From NCBI GenBank assembly GCA_035373625.1, contig DAOSNS010000001.1:354927-418926 (forward strand): a stretch of 64,000 bases of DNA. Reading direction: 5' to 3'. A program made the translations under genes and the position numbers. Origin of the DNA: DSWT01 sp035373625 (lineage in GTDB: Bacteria; Chloroflexota; Anaerolineae; B4-G1; SLSP01). The notes under the pieces were generated by a model. The model saw only the letters and a program-made list of their open reading frames with translations. It had not been told where the DNA came from and searched no databases. Positions 14,999 to 23,458 of the stretch are shown in pieces; within the stretch, counting starts at the first letter, position 1, and every line of letters begins with the position of its first letter.

Positions 14999-16656
14999 CC
15001 TGCTGCAATCTTGCGTATGGCTTCGGGGAGTGTGTGGGCCACATCACTGGCGGCCAATCCCGCCATGCCCAGACGCTCCCTGATGATTTCACCCGCCAGG
15101 CCGTGCAGGTATGCCCCCACCACGGCGGCCTGGAAAGCTTCAAGCCCCTGCGCACGCAAGGCCACAATCGTCCCCGCCAGGACGTCCCCCGTACCGGCGG
15201 ATCCCAGCGCCGGATTGGCAAACGGCAGCAACATCGTCTTGCCGTCCGGTGCGGCAATGACGGTAAACGCGCCTTTGAGGACCACGATATGCCCCCATGC
15301 TGTCGCCGCTTCCTGCACCGCATCTAAGCGATCGGCCTGGATTTCTGCCGTCGTTTTGCCGGTCAGGCGTGCCATTTCGCCGGGGTGGGGCGTGAGGATC
15401 GTGCCGGGCGGCAGGACGGTGGGCCAGTCGGGAATTTCACTGAGGATGTTCAAGGCATCCGCGTCCACCACCAGCGGCGGCAGGGAGGGCGGTTGATCGG
15501 CTTCGGAAGGTGTCACACGGGGCACAAAACCCGCGACGCGCTTCCCGGTTTCCAGCCCCAAAAGACGCCGCACGAAAGCTGTGGTTTCCGGCGTGTGGTT
15601 CAATCCCGGCCCGACAAGCATCGCGGAGTATGTGGCCGTTTTCTCTAAGAGTACCCCTGCTGCGTGTGTATCCAGGACGCCGAGCGTGTGCGGCAACAAA
15701 ATGTACGTTGCTTCGGGCACCAGGGGAACAATGGCCGCATGCAGGACATTGGGGATGGCGAGCGTCACCAATCCCGCACCGGCCCGCACTGCTGCTGTAG
15801 CTGCCAGCGCGGCGGCGCCGGTGTAGTTGACCGAGCCGGCGGCGATCAAGGCTTTGCCGAAGGTACCTTTGTGTGCATTGAGGGGACGCGCAGGCAGCCA
15901 CTTTTGAATTTTAGTGGGGGTGGCGATTTCGGGGCCGGTGCCGGAAAAATCAATGTTTTTGGGGATACCGATGTCGGCGACCAGCAACTCACCGACATAG
16001 TCGGCGCCGGGAAGACGGAAATGCCCCCATTTGGGTGCCACGAAGGTAACGGTGATGTGCGCCTTGAGCGCCAGCGGGTCAATGTCGCCGGTCTCGAAAT
16101 CCATTCCCGACGGCCCGTCCACGGCGACGATCAAAGGGAGCGTCGGCGCAGACTTCGGGGCGCGGTTCAACGAGAGCAGAGGCTCGGTATTGGCCTGCGC
16201 CAGGGCATCTTTCACATTTTGCAGCGTGTAGGCGACCGTTCCACGCAGCGGCGGCGTTGCGCCGATGCCGAGCAAGCTGTCAATGATCACATGGGCCTGT
16301 GAAGCCAGACGGCGCAGCGTCTCATATTGCACATCCTCTTGCGCGGTGACGATGGTGACGCCGCCGGCTTGCGCCTGCCGAAAGACGGTATCCTGTTCGG
16401 GGTCGCGCGTGGTGGTGAGAAAGGCCGTGACGTTAGCTCCGGCCTCTTGCAGAATTCGTGCGGCCACCAGGCCGTCGCCGCCGTTGTTTCCCGGCCCCAC
16501 GAGGACCAGAACGCGGCGTCCTTTCACCGCCATGTGGCGCAGCACTGCCAATGCGACACCTTTTCCGGCCAGCTCCATCATACGTGCGTAGCTGTGTCCG
16601 GCCATATCCGCCGTGGACTCCAACGCGCGCATTTCGGATAGTGATAGAATCCGCAT
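14995..16656 (-). CDS. nnr: bifunctional NAD(P)H-hydrate epimerase / ADP-dependent dehydratase
   Basis: 553 residues from the ATG at 16656, preceded by GGAGGAG; 39 upstream in-frame codons have no homology. The N-terminal YjeF_N epimerase domain (about 1-215) contains 'VLVGPGNNGGDGLVAARIL'. The C-terminal ribokinase-like dehydratase (about 230-553) contains 'KGTFGKALIAAGS', 'LTPHPGEMARLTG', 'VLKGAFTVIAAPDG' and the ADP-binding 'GSAGTGDVLAGT'. The protein repairs hydrated NAD(P)H (NAD(P)HX): the epimerase interconverts R and S forms and the dehydratase restores the cofactor using ADP. Cytosolic housekeeping enzyme of normal fused length. Convergent with the flavodiiron gene. Confidence 0.96.
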   Translation of the reverse strand: MRILSLSEMRALESTADMAGHSYARMMELAGKGVALAVLRHMAVKGRRVLVLVGPGNNGGDGLVAARILQEAGANVTAFLTTTRDPEQDTVFRQAQAGGVTIVTAQEDVQYETLRRLASQAHVIIDSLLGIGATPPLRGTVAYTLQNVKDALAQANTEPLLSLNRAPKSAPTLPLIVAVDGPSGMDFETGDIDPLALKAHITVTFVAPKWGHFRLPGADYVGELLVADIGIPKNIDFSGTGPEIATPTKIQKWLPARPLNAHKGTFGKALIAAGSVNYTGAAALAATAAVRAGAGLVTLAIPNVLHAAIVPLVPEATYILLPHTLGVLDTHAAGVLLEKTATYSAMLVGPGLNHTPETTAFVRRLLGLETGKRVAGFVPRVTPSEADQPPSLPPLVVDADALNILSEIPDWPTVLPPGTILTPHPGEMARLTGKTTAEIQADRLDAVQEAATAWGHIVVLKGAFTVIAAPDGKTMLLPFANPALGSAGTGDVLAGTIVALRAQGLEAFQAAVVGAYLHGLAGEIIRERLGMAGLAASDVAHTLPEAIRKIAAG

Positions 16657-16669
16657 ACTCTCTCCTCCG

Positions 16670-16736
16670 AAAATGTCAACGGATTCAACGGATGAAACGG
16701 ATTGAAAAGAAAAATTGGTGTTTAGTGTGACATTTT
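16670..16736. repeat. inverted repeat enclosing nonamer repeats
   Basis: AAAATGTCA (16670-16678) is inverted as TGACATTTT (16728-16736). Between them lie three units of period 9 (CAACGGATT, CAACGGATG, AAACGGATT), the same words as at 13616-13634. The gap separates nnr from the PHP gene upstream of it. Confidence 0.6.
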
Positions 16737-16748
16737 TGCCACGCAGCG

Positions 16749-18497
16749 CTAGTCGCCGACCAGTGCCGCCCACGCGCTGTGAAGGCCTTCCTCGGTCACG
16801 CCATAGTAGACATGGAGTTCATCGTTGATTTTCTGGACCAGATCGTAGCGCATTTGGGCGTTGTATTCGCGCTGTTTCCAAATGCCGATGTCGCCCATCC
16901 AGCGCACCTGATGCGGTTTGACCGGATTATTCTCGGCCTCATCAATGGCGTAGCGCCAGAGCCGGCGCGCCGAATTGCGGGTGACGTTGCTGATGACGCT
17001 GCCGTTACGCAGGTCGCGCATCGTGTAGTAGCGGACGTTGTTCCGCATTTCAATGGCGGCAATTTCGACGCCCGTGCGCGGCGGTTCGACGAGTGCCTTG
17101 CCCGGTTCGAGCAAGGGATTGGACGTTTCAGCCGTAGGGCCAGGCATCGGCGGCGCGGAAGCTGTGGCGTTCTCTCCTAAACCGCGTTTTACCAGCTCGA
17201 CGATTTCATCGCGCACGGCCGGCGTCGTTTCGGCCTCGCTGCGGATGTAAATCTGGCTCTCATCCAGGGCGTAAGGCGGATTGTCGCCGCGCGGCACCAC
17301 GAGGCGCACGATTTTGACATTTTGCGTCTCCTGCACGTCAATGGTGACCGGCAGCATAGGCGTAATACGGGTCTCGATTTCTGTTTTAAGGGCGTTGATG
17401 ACCCGCGTGGGAGAATTCCCCAAACCTGTAGGGGACGCCTTCGCGTCGGTCGAAACGCCGATATACAGCGTACCCCCGTTGGTATTGGCGAAGGCACACA
17501 CGTCGGCCATGATAGCATCCAGAAACCCACCGCGGCGGCTGAAACGCTCGTGGAAATCCTGGACGATGTTGGGGCCTTCTTCACGCGCGGCCTGAATGTA
17601 ATCGAAGGGACGCGATTCGGCGCGATAGGGGCGCGTGCGGGCGAAGTCATCGCCGGTCAGCACGTCGCGGAGCGCCTCAAAGGACAGTTCGTCCAGCAGG
17701 ATTTCGGTGACGCGGTCGCCGACGCCAAGGTTGCGGGCATTGGCCGGATCGCGCGTCAAACGGTGCGCATCTGAACCCTGGATACAGCGCATCCGGCGGG
17801 GATATTCGGGTTTGGAACCGTCAAAGAAACGCGCAGTGGATTTCTTGTCCACTTTTTCCAGGTCGGTGACCTCGAGCGCGTGCAGATTGTGATCCTGCGT
17901 GAAGGCGATGCGCGTTTGTCCGCCAAAGCGCAACCCCTGCAGGGCAACACCGTGCGAGGAATTGGCATGCGCCGCGATCACCAATCCACCCGCCTCGGCG
18001 ATCATCTGATAAGCAGTCAGCACATCCACGGTAGCGCCGACTTCGGTGGCGCCGTCATCTAGCTTGTCGGCGGGGACATTCATTTGCAACAGCAGAAATT
18101 CCAGCTCCCGCATAGACGTTTCCGGCGGGAAGAGTCCCAGGATGTGAAATCCAAACGTTGCCGTGAACTCGAAACCGGTGAGCAGGAGGATTTCCGCTTG
18201 CAGGCGACGATATTCCTGGAGTTTTTTCTCTTCTTCGGGCTTCAGCCGGTTGAGGCGTTTGAGCAATTCCAGGTCGTCAATCTCATCGAGCATGCGCTTA
18301 TAACCGGCGACCGTATTGTGGTCGGTGAACGCGATGATGTTCAATCCGCGTCGTTCCGCTTCTTGCAAAATTTCCAGGCAGGTGACATTCTTCTGCTGAT
18401 AGTCTGCGGAGGCGGGGGTGTGGATGTGCAGATCCATCTTATACCATTGGGCTGTAGGTTGTACTTTCTTCTTACTACTTCGTTTTCTTCGTGTCAT
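16749..18497 (-). CDS. PHP-domain phosphoesterase fused to AlbA_2 (Schlafen-type) domain
   Basis: 582 residues. The PHP domain (about 18-300) keeps its metal ligands: 'DLHIHTPAS' (His24, His26), 'FTDHN' (Asp59, His60), Glu110, His118, His177 and 'GSDAH' (Asp243, His245). Residues about 305-430 look like the AlbA_2 putative nucleic-acid-binding domain ('DVCAFANTNGGTLYIGV', 'PRGDNPPYALDESQIYIRSE'). Residues 470-582 are a charged domain I do not recognise. PHP domains hydrolyse phosphodiesters or phosphate esters; AlbA_2 occurs in Schlafens, regulators and some defence proteins. A nucleic-acid-directed phosphoesterase is plausible. The start lacks a good ribosome site. Follows the CheY-like gene by 25 bp, likely one transcript. 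Confidence 0.8.
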   Translation of the reverse strand: MTRRKRSSKKKVQPTAQWYKMDLHIHTPASADYQQKNVTCLEILQEAERRGLNIIAFTDHNTVAGYKRMLDEIDDLELLKRLNRLKPEEEKKLQEYRRLQAEILLLTGFEFTATFGFHILGLFPPETSMRELEFLLLQMNVPADKLDDGATEVGATVDVLTAYQMIAEAGGLVIAAHANSSHGVALQGLRFGGQTRIAFTQDHNLHALEVTDLEKVDKKSTARFFDGSKPEYPRRMRCIQGSDAHRLTRDPANARNLGVGDRVTEILLDELSFEALRDVLTGDDFARTRPYRAESRPFDYIQAAREEGPNIVQDFHERFSRRGGFLDAIMADVCAFANTNGGTLYIGVSTDAKASPTGLGNSPTRVINALKTEIETRITPMLPVTIDVQETQNVKIVRLVVPRGDNPPYALDESQIYIRSEAETTPAVRDEIVELVKRGLGENATASAPPMPGPTAETSNPLLEPGKALVEPPRTGVEIAAIEMRNNVRYYTMRDLRNGSVISNVTRNSARRLWRYAIDEAENNPVKPHQVRWMGDIGIWKQREYNAQMRYDLVQKINDELHVYYGVTEEGLHSAWAALVGD

Positions 18498-18522
18498 ATT
18501 TTCTTTGCTAACATTAAAGCTC

Positions 18523-18885
18523 TTACTGAAGCGACGTCATCAGCGCGCGCATACGTTCGAGCAATTCGGCAGGGCGGAAGGGTTTGAGAATAAACGCTTC
18601 CGCTCCGTTGCGTTTACATTCGTATTCACGGTCCATCCCTGAGGCGACCAGAATCGGAATCTCTTTCAGGTCAGGATCGGTTTTTAATTCGCGGAGGGCA
18701 TCCATCGAATTGCCGCCCGCCAGGTTATAGTCCATCAGAATCAAGGCCGGCTGATACTCCTTTACCTTCGGAACGATATCTTCGGGACGGGTCACGGTGA
18801 CCACGTCATTCCCCTCGAGTTCCATCAGGGTCTTGAGCAATCCGAGCATTACCCGGTCATCATCGGCAACGAGTATTTTGGCCAT
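18523..18885 (-). CDS. single-domain response regulator (CheY-like)
   Basis: 120 residues, a lone receiver domain. The acidic pocket is 'VADDD' (8-10), the phospho-acceptor Asp52 in 'LILMDYNLAGG', and the conserved Lys in 'FILKPFRP'. No output domain, so it acts by protein contact or phosphorelay. GAGGAGC precedes the ATG. The downstream gene in the same direction is the PHP-AlbA_2 protein, which may be its target or a mere neighbour; no kinase is adjacent. Confidence 0.92.
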   Translation of the reverse strand: MAKILVADDDRVMLGLLKTLMELEGNDVVTVTRPEDIVPKVKEYQPALILMDYNLAGGNSMDALRELKTDPDLKEIPILVASGMDREYECKRNGAEAFILKPFRPAELLERMRALMTSLQ

Positions 18886-18930
18886 AGCGTGCTCCTCATT
18901 TGATGTCGAAAGGTATTAACTCTTGCAGCA

Positions 18931-18961
18931 TTGTACCACAGATTGAGATATTTAGTATAAT
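18931..18961 (+). promoter_or_regulatory. candidate promoter of the DegV gene
   Basis: Perfect TATAAT at 18956-18961 with TTGTAC at 18931-18936, spacer 19 bp. It reads towards degV, divergent from the CheY gene. Confidence 0.5.
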
Positions 18962-19081
18962 AGGAGTTGATTTATTCTGTGCGCCTTGTCATCCTGGGGT
19001 TGTCCTGTAGTCACAGTCCGAGCAGTATTTTGTTGTTTTTTTATTCATTCATTCAGGTTCTTATGCATAAGGAGAATAGAG

Positions 19082-19933
19082 ATGGACCGCTATGTTGTGG
19101 TAACAGATAGCACGGCCAATTTGCCGCCGGAGCTGGTTTCTGAGTACAATGTGCCGGTTATCCCCCTGACGGTGCATTGGGGCGAAGAGACCTATCTGGA
19201 TGGCGTGACACTGGATGCGACAACGTTCTATCAGTGGCTTCAGGAGCGCAAAACCTTCCCGACGACATCGCAACCTTCACCTGGAGCCTTCATCGAGTTC
19301 TTTAAGAAGGTGGCAGAGCAATACGAAACAACCTCCATTCTGGGAATTTTCATCTCCTCCGAGTTAAGCGGGACGATGGTATCGGCGTTGCAGGCCAAGG
19401 CGGAGCTTCCCGATTGGCGCATCGAGCTGGTAGATTCGCGCTTTGTATCTATGGGGACGGGATTTCAAGTTCTGGTGGCAGCCCGCGCCGCGCGTGAGGG
19501 CCAACCGATGGATGTGGCGCTGGAGCGTGTACTGCATGCCCGTGACAACATGCACATTATTTTTGCGGTGGATACGTTGGAATACCTGCATCGTGGCGGA
19601 CGTATCGGCGGCGCGGCGCGTTTTCTGGGCACGGCGCTCAATCTCAAACCGGTGTTGCACATTGATGAAGGCAAGGTCATGCCCCTGGAAAAAGTGCGCA
19701 TGCGGCGGAAATCGCTCCAGCGGGTTGTGGAGATCGTCAGCGAACGTTTGAACGGACGCCCTGCTAGGGAGATGGCCGTTGTTCATGCCCAGTCGCCCGA
19801 AGATGCCGGGCTTGTGCGGGGCTGGATTGAAGAGCGTTTTCACCCGGAGCAGTTATATACAACCCTCTTGACCCCCGTTGTGGGGACCCATGCCGGGCCG
19901 GGGGCACTGGGAGTGGTTTTCTATGCTGATTGA
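19082..19933 (+). CDS. DegV-family fatty-acid-binding protein
   Basis: 283 residues from the ATG at 19082, which follows AAGGAGA; the frame is open 32 codons upstream without a ribosome site. The N-terminal EDD domain has 'VVTDSTANLPPELV' and 'LDGVTLDATTFYQWL', and 'TSQPSPGAFIEFFKK' forms the lipid-head pocket. The C-terminal part has 'AVDTLEYLHRGGRIGGAARF' and 'LNLKPVLHIDEGKV'. In Gram-positive bacteria DegV-like proteins (FakB) present fatty acids to the FakA kinase. No fakA is nearby, so the partner is unknown. Confidence 0.93.
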   Translation: MDRYVVVTDSTANLPPELVSEYNVPVIPLTVHWGEETYLDGVTLDATTFYQWLQERKTFPTTSQPSPGAFIEFFKKVAEQYETTSILGIFISSELSGTMVSALQAKAELPDWRIELVDSRFVSMGTGFQVLVAARAAREGQPMDVALERVLHARDNMHIIFAVDTLEYLHRGGRIGGAARFLGTALNLKPVLHIDEGKVMPLEKVRMRRKSLQRVVEIVSERLNGRPAREMAVVHAQSPEDAGLVRGWIEERFHPEQLYTTLLTPVVGTHAGPGALGVVFYAD

Positions 19934-20006
19934 TCGGCAAGGCTTTGACTGACGCTGTGACGGCCCCGGATGACAAGGCAATTTACAGGTATGGAGACAA
20001 TAACCT

Positions 20007-21311
20007 ATGCGCATGGTAGAATTGATCGAGAAAAAGCGTGATGGCAAGGCGTTGACAACGGAAGAGATTCAGTATTTCGTCAACGGCTATACGGCCGGGA
20101 TTATCCCCGACTATCAGGCCGCGGCGTTGCTGATGGCCATCGTCTTGCGCGGTATGGACGATCGTGAGACCGGCGATCTGACACTGGCGATGGCGTATTC
20201 AGGTGAGGTGTTGGACCTGAAAGACGTGGCGCCGTTTGTGGTAGATAAACATTCGACCGGCGGCGTCGGTGACAAAGTAAGTCTGGTGGTCGCGCCGACC
20301 GTCGCGGCATGTGGCCTGCCGGTGGGGAAGATGTCGGGGCGCGGTCTGGGATTTTCCGGCGGTACGCTGGATAAACTGGAATCTGTGCCGGGGTTTCGGG
20401 CGGATCTCAGTGTGGCGGAGTTCAAGGCGCAGCTCAAGCAGATCGGCATCGTGCTCACCGGGCAATCGGCGAACCTGGCGCCGGCCGATGGTAAGCTTTA
20501 TGCTCTGCGCGATGTGACCGGCACGGTGCAGAGCATCCCGCTGATCACCAGTTCTATTATGAGCAAGAAGATCGCTGCCGGTGCCGATGCCATTGTGCTC
20601 GATGTCAAGGTTGGTAGCGGCGCCTTCATGAAGTCCATGGAAGACGCGCAGCGGTTGGCCGAAGGTATGGTGCGCATTGGTCGCACCGTCGGGCGGCAGG
20701 TTGTGGCGCTCATCTCGGACATGAACCAGCCTTTAGGCTACGCGGTGGGCAATATCCTCGAAGTGCGTGAAGCTATTGATACTCTGCATGGTGGCGGGCC
20801 GACAGATTTTCGGGATCATTGTCTGGAAATCGCCGGAGAGATGTTGTGCCTGGGAGGCAAAGCCGGTAGTGCTGCTGAAGGGGTACAGTTGGCGAAGGAA
20901 ACCATTGCCGGTGGTCGCGCCTGGGAAAAATTCCGGCAATTGATCATCGCGCAGGGTGGGGACGTGCGGTATGTGGATGACCCTGCACGTTTCCCCATAG
21001 CGACAATCGTTGAAACCATCCCTGCGCCTCAGAGTGGCTACCTGGCCGCGGTGCGCGCTGATGAGATCGGGATGGCCGTCCTGGCTTTAGGCGGAGGCCG
21101 TGAGAAGAAAGGCGATCCCCTCGACCATCAAGTGGGGGTGGTCCTGCATTGCAAAGTGGGCGACAAAATCGCAGCCGGCGCGCCGCTCTTTACCGTCCAT
21201 GCCAACGACCCGGCCCGGCGCGACGAGGCTGTGCAGCGCGTCCTGCGCGCACTGACCTTTTCGCCTGTCGAAGTCCCGCCGCTCCCCCTGTTCTATGGGC
21301 GTCTGGCATAA
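20007..21311 (+). CDS. pdp: pyrimidine-nucleoside phosphorylase
   Basis: 434 residues, normal length. 'DKHSTGGVGDK' (80-90) binds phosphate and 'SGRGLGFSGGTLDKLE' (110-125) is the thymidine/pyrimidine phosphorylase signature; 'LITSSIMSKKIAAG' follows. The enzyme phosphorolyses uridine, thymidine or deoxyuridine to base and (deoxy)ribose-1-phosphate for salvage. GGAG lies 10 nt before the ATG; a second ATG two codons on is possible. Follows degV by 73 bp and may be cotranscribed. Thymidine versus broad pyrimidine specificity cannot be settled by eye. Confidence 0.94.
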   Translation: MRMVELIEKKRDGKALTTEEIQYFVNGYTAGIIPDYQAAALLMAIVLRGMDDRETGDLTLAMAYSGEVLDLKDVAPFVVDKHSTGGVGDKVSLVVAPTVAACGLPVGKMSGRGLGFSGGTLDKLESVPGFRADLSVAEFKAQLKQIGIVLTGQSANLAPADGKLYALRDVTGTVQSIPLITSSIMSKKIAAGADAIVLDVKVGSGAFMKSMEDAQRLAEGMVRIGRTVGRQVVALISDMNQPLGYAVGNILEVREAIDTLHGGGPTDFRDHCLEIAGEMLCLGGKAGSAAEGVQLAKETIAGGRAWEKFRQLIIAQGGDVRYVDDPARFPIATIVETIPAPQSGYLAAVRADEIGMAVLALGGGREKKGDPLDHQVGVVLHCKVGDKIAAGAPLFTVHANDPARRDEAVQRVLRALTFSPVEVPPLPLFYGRLA

Positions 21312-21316
21312 GACTA

Positions 21317-21344
21317 TTGTCATTTTGGGGTAGCGTGTTATAAT
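21317..21344 (+). promoter_or_regulatory. promoter of secG
   Basis: TTGTCA (21317-21322, 5 of 6) and perfect TATAAT (21339-21344), spacer 16 bp, 32 bp before the secG ATG and just after the pdp stop. Confidence 0.75.
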
Positions 21345-21375
21345 CCGCTCACTTAAGGCTGGAGGAAGATTGAAC

Positions 21376-21600
21376 ATGCAAACTTACTTGAACATCGTAC
21401 AAATCATTTTGGGGATTGTGCTTACCGTCTTTGTGCTCTTTGAGGTGCGCAGCAGCGGGATGGGTGGCGTCTTTGGCGGCTCGCAGACCAGCATCATCCG
21501 TAAACGTCGCGGCCCGGAATTGCTCCTGTTTCGCTTGACGGTTGGAGCCGCGATCTTGTTTTTCCTGGTTGCTGTCGTCAATGTTTTGCTGATCGGGTAA
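21376..21600 (+). CDS. secG: preprotein translocase subunit SecG
   Basis: 74 residues from the ATG at 21376 (GGAGG 10 nt upstream; a TTG at 21370 is the alternative). Two membrane helices (about 4-22 and 50-72) flank a loop with 'SSGMGGVFGG', the SecG hallmark, followed by 'IIRKRRGPE'. SecG is the accessory subunit of the SecYEG channel. It has its own promoter and a terminator. Confidence 0.93.
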   Translation: MQTYLNIVQIILGIVLTVFVLFEVRSSGMGGVFGGSQTSIIRKRRGPELLLFRLTVGAAILFFLVAVVNVLLIG

Positions 21601-21615
21601 CGTTTTTTAGTTACG

Positions 21616-21684
21616 AAAAGGACGGAGGCGGAAGACTGTAAGGGGAGTATCCCCTGAGCACTTCCTGCTTCGTCCTTTTTCTTT
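21616..21684 (+). terminator. long terminator hairpin after secG
   Basis: Arms 21616-21634 and 21661-21679 pair at 16 of 19 positions (AAAAGGACG.../...CGTCCTTTT). A second small hairpin GGGG-AGTAT-CCCC lies in the loop. The 3' arm ends in TTTTTCTTT. The A-rich start suggests it could work in both directions. Confidence 0.7.
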
Positions 21685-21703
21685 AAGCAATCTAATCGAA
21701 GCG

Positions 21704-23380
21704 ATGTTCCGGCGCATTGGTTGGCAAATGTTTCTGGTTGGGCTGGGGTTCTTGATTACCGCAGCCATTCTGGCGTATGTAGCAACCTCCTACACGACCG
21801 AATTCCGTCCGGCCAATGGCGGCACGTACATTGAGAGCGTGGCAGGCTATCCGCAAACGCTCAATCCCCTGTTGAGCTTTTACAACGACGCCGACAGCGA
21901 TGTTGTGGCTCTGGTGTACAGCGGCTTGACGCGCATCGGTATGTCGGGCGCCGTCGAACCCGATCTGGCGACGAGCTGGGACATTGATCCGAGCGGTATC
22001 ACCTATACCTTCCATCTCAATCCCAATGTCCTCTGGCATGACGGTTTCTACTTCACCGCCGATGATGTTGTCTTTACGGTAGGGCTTTTGCAAGACCCTG
22101 ATTACCCCGGCCCTTCGGACATCGCAGCCCTGTGGCGCTCGGTAGATGTGCTCAAGAAAGATGATTATACCGTGCAGTTTGTCCTGGAGGAACCTTACGC
22201 GCCCTTTTTGGATTACACGACGGTAGGGATACTGCCGGCGCATAAATTGCGGAGCATCCGCGCCGCCGATCTGCCGATCCTGGAATTTAACCGACAGGCC
22301 GTTGGCACCGGGCCGTTTCGTATGACCGAGGTGGAAACCGAGGAAGGGCAGATCACGGTTGTGTCTTTCAAACGTTTCCCTCGTTATTATGGCCCGGAGC
22401 CGTATCTTGAAAACGTTGTCTTGCGTTTCTACCCCACGGCGCGGGCGGCCTTTGAAGCTTACCAGGATGGCATTGTAGAGGGAATATCGCGTATTACGGT
22501 GGATGTTCTGCCCCAGGCTTTTGCCGATGAAAACCTGAAATTGCACTCGGCAGCGACATCGGAGATGGTCATGCTTTACTTCAACGAATTGGTGACCGAT
22601 ACGCTGCCCTTCAATAACACGCAAGTGCGGCAAGCTTTGTTTTACGCGCTGGATTGTCAGACCATCGTGGACAATGTGCTGATGGGACAGGCGTTGATTC
22701 CCCAGACGCCGTTATTGCCCGGCACGTGGGCCTATAACACCGAAGGTGTCCCAACGTATACCTATGATCCTCAACAGGCACTCAAGCTGTTTGCAGAAGC
22801 CGGTTGGCGGCGCCAGGGCACTACCGGCGTTCTCAACAACGCGAACGGTTTGCCGCTGACCTTTTCGCTGATGGTCGCCAACGATGAGCAAGACCTGGCC
22901 GTGGCGCGGGAGATCATCGCCCAGTGGGCGCGCATTGGCGTCTCGGTGACGCTGCAGGCGGTGCCCCCCCTGGCTTTCAGTGGTATCCTGGAATCGCGCA
23001 GCTACGAGGCCGCACTGACCCACCTCGTGCTTACCGGCGACCCCGATCCTTATCCGTTCTGGCACGAGACGCAGGCGTTGCCGGGCCAGGGACAGAACTA
23101 TGCCGGTTTTCAGCACCGCCGCATTAGCGAGGTCATTGAACAGGCGCGCCTTACCGTTGATCCTGTGCAGCGGATGGCACTGTATCACGAATTCCAGCAG
23201 TTGTTTATGACCGAAGTTCCTGCCCTCCCGCTGTATGTGCCGGTCTACACGTATGCCATTGACGTGCGCGTCAATGGCGATCAGTTAGGGCCTTTGATGC
23301 GCACGGGGGATCGTTTCCGCACGATTGCGAACTGGTATGTGCTGCAACGGCGTGTTGTTGCCGGTCAACAGCGAGATTAA
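21704..23380 (+). CDS. membrane-anchored family-5 extracellular solute-binding protein
   Basis: 558 residues. An uncleaved-looking N-terminal helix (about 9-28) without a lipobox cysteine is followed by the SBP_bac_5 fold: 'GYPQTLNPLLSFYNDADSD', 'LATSWDIDPSGITYTFHLNP', 'WHDGFYFTADDVVFT', 'AVGTGPFRM'. Such proteins deliver oligopeptides, nickel or other solutes to ABC permeases. No permease or ATPase gene is adjacent, so it is an orphan; ligand unknown. Ribosome site weak. Followed directly by the ppdK promoter. Confidence 0.85.
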   Translation: MFRRIGWQMFLVGLGFLITAAILAYVATSYTTEFRPANGGTYIESVAGYPQTLNPLLSFYNDADSDVVALVYSGLTRIGMSGAVEPDLATSWDIDPSGITYTFHLNPNVLWHDGFYFTADDVVFTVGLLQDPDYPGPSDIAALWRSVDVLKKDDYTVQFVLEEPYAPFLDYTTVGILPAHKLRSIRAADLPILEFNRQAVGTGPFRMTEVETEEGQITVVSFKRFPRYYGPEPYLENVVLRFYPTARAAFEAYQDGIVEGISRITVDVLPQAFADENLKLHSAATSEMVMLYFNELVTDTLPFNNTQVRQALFYALDCQTIVDNVLMGQALIPQTPLLPGTWAYNTEGVPTYTYDPQQALKLFAEAGWRRQGTTGVLNNANGLPLTFSLMVANDEQDLAVAREIIAQWARIGVSVTLQAVPPLAFSGILESRSYEAALTHLVLTGDPDPYPFWHETQALPGQGQNYAGFQHRRISEVIEQARLTVDPVQRMALYHEFQQLFMTEVPALPLYVPVYTYAIDVRVNGDQLGPLMRTGDRFRTIANWYVLQRRVVAGQQRD

Positions 23381-23388
23381 AAATCATC

Positions 23389-23416
23389 TTGCCTCCGATG
23401 CGTTTTCGGGTATAAT
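23389..23416 (+). promoter_or_regulatory. promoter of ppdK
   Basis: TTGCCT (23389-23394), 16-bp spacer and perfect TATAAT (23411-23416). The start would lie ~35 bp before the GGAGGA ribosome site. Confidence 0.7.
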
Positions 23417-23458
23417 AGCACAGGTTACGTCTATTAAGTCTTTTGGAGGAAAGAAAGT

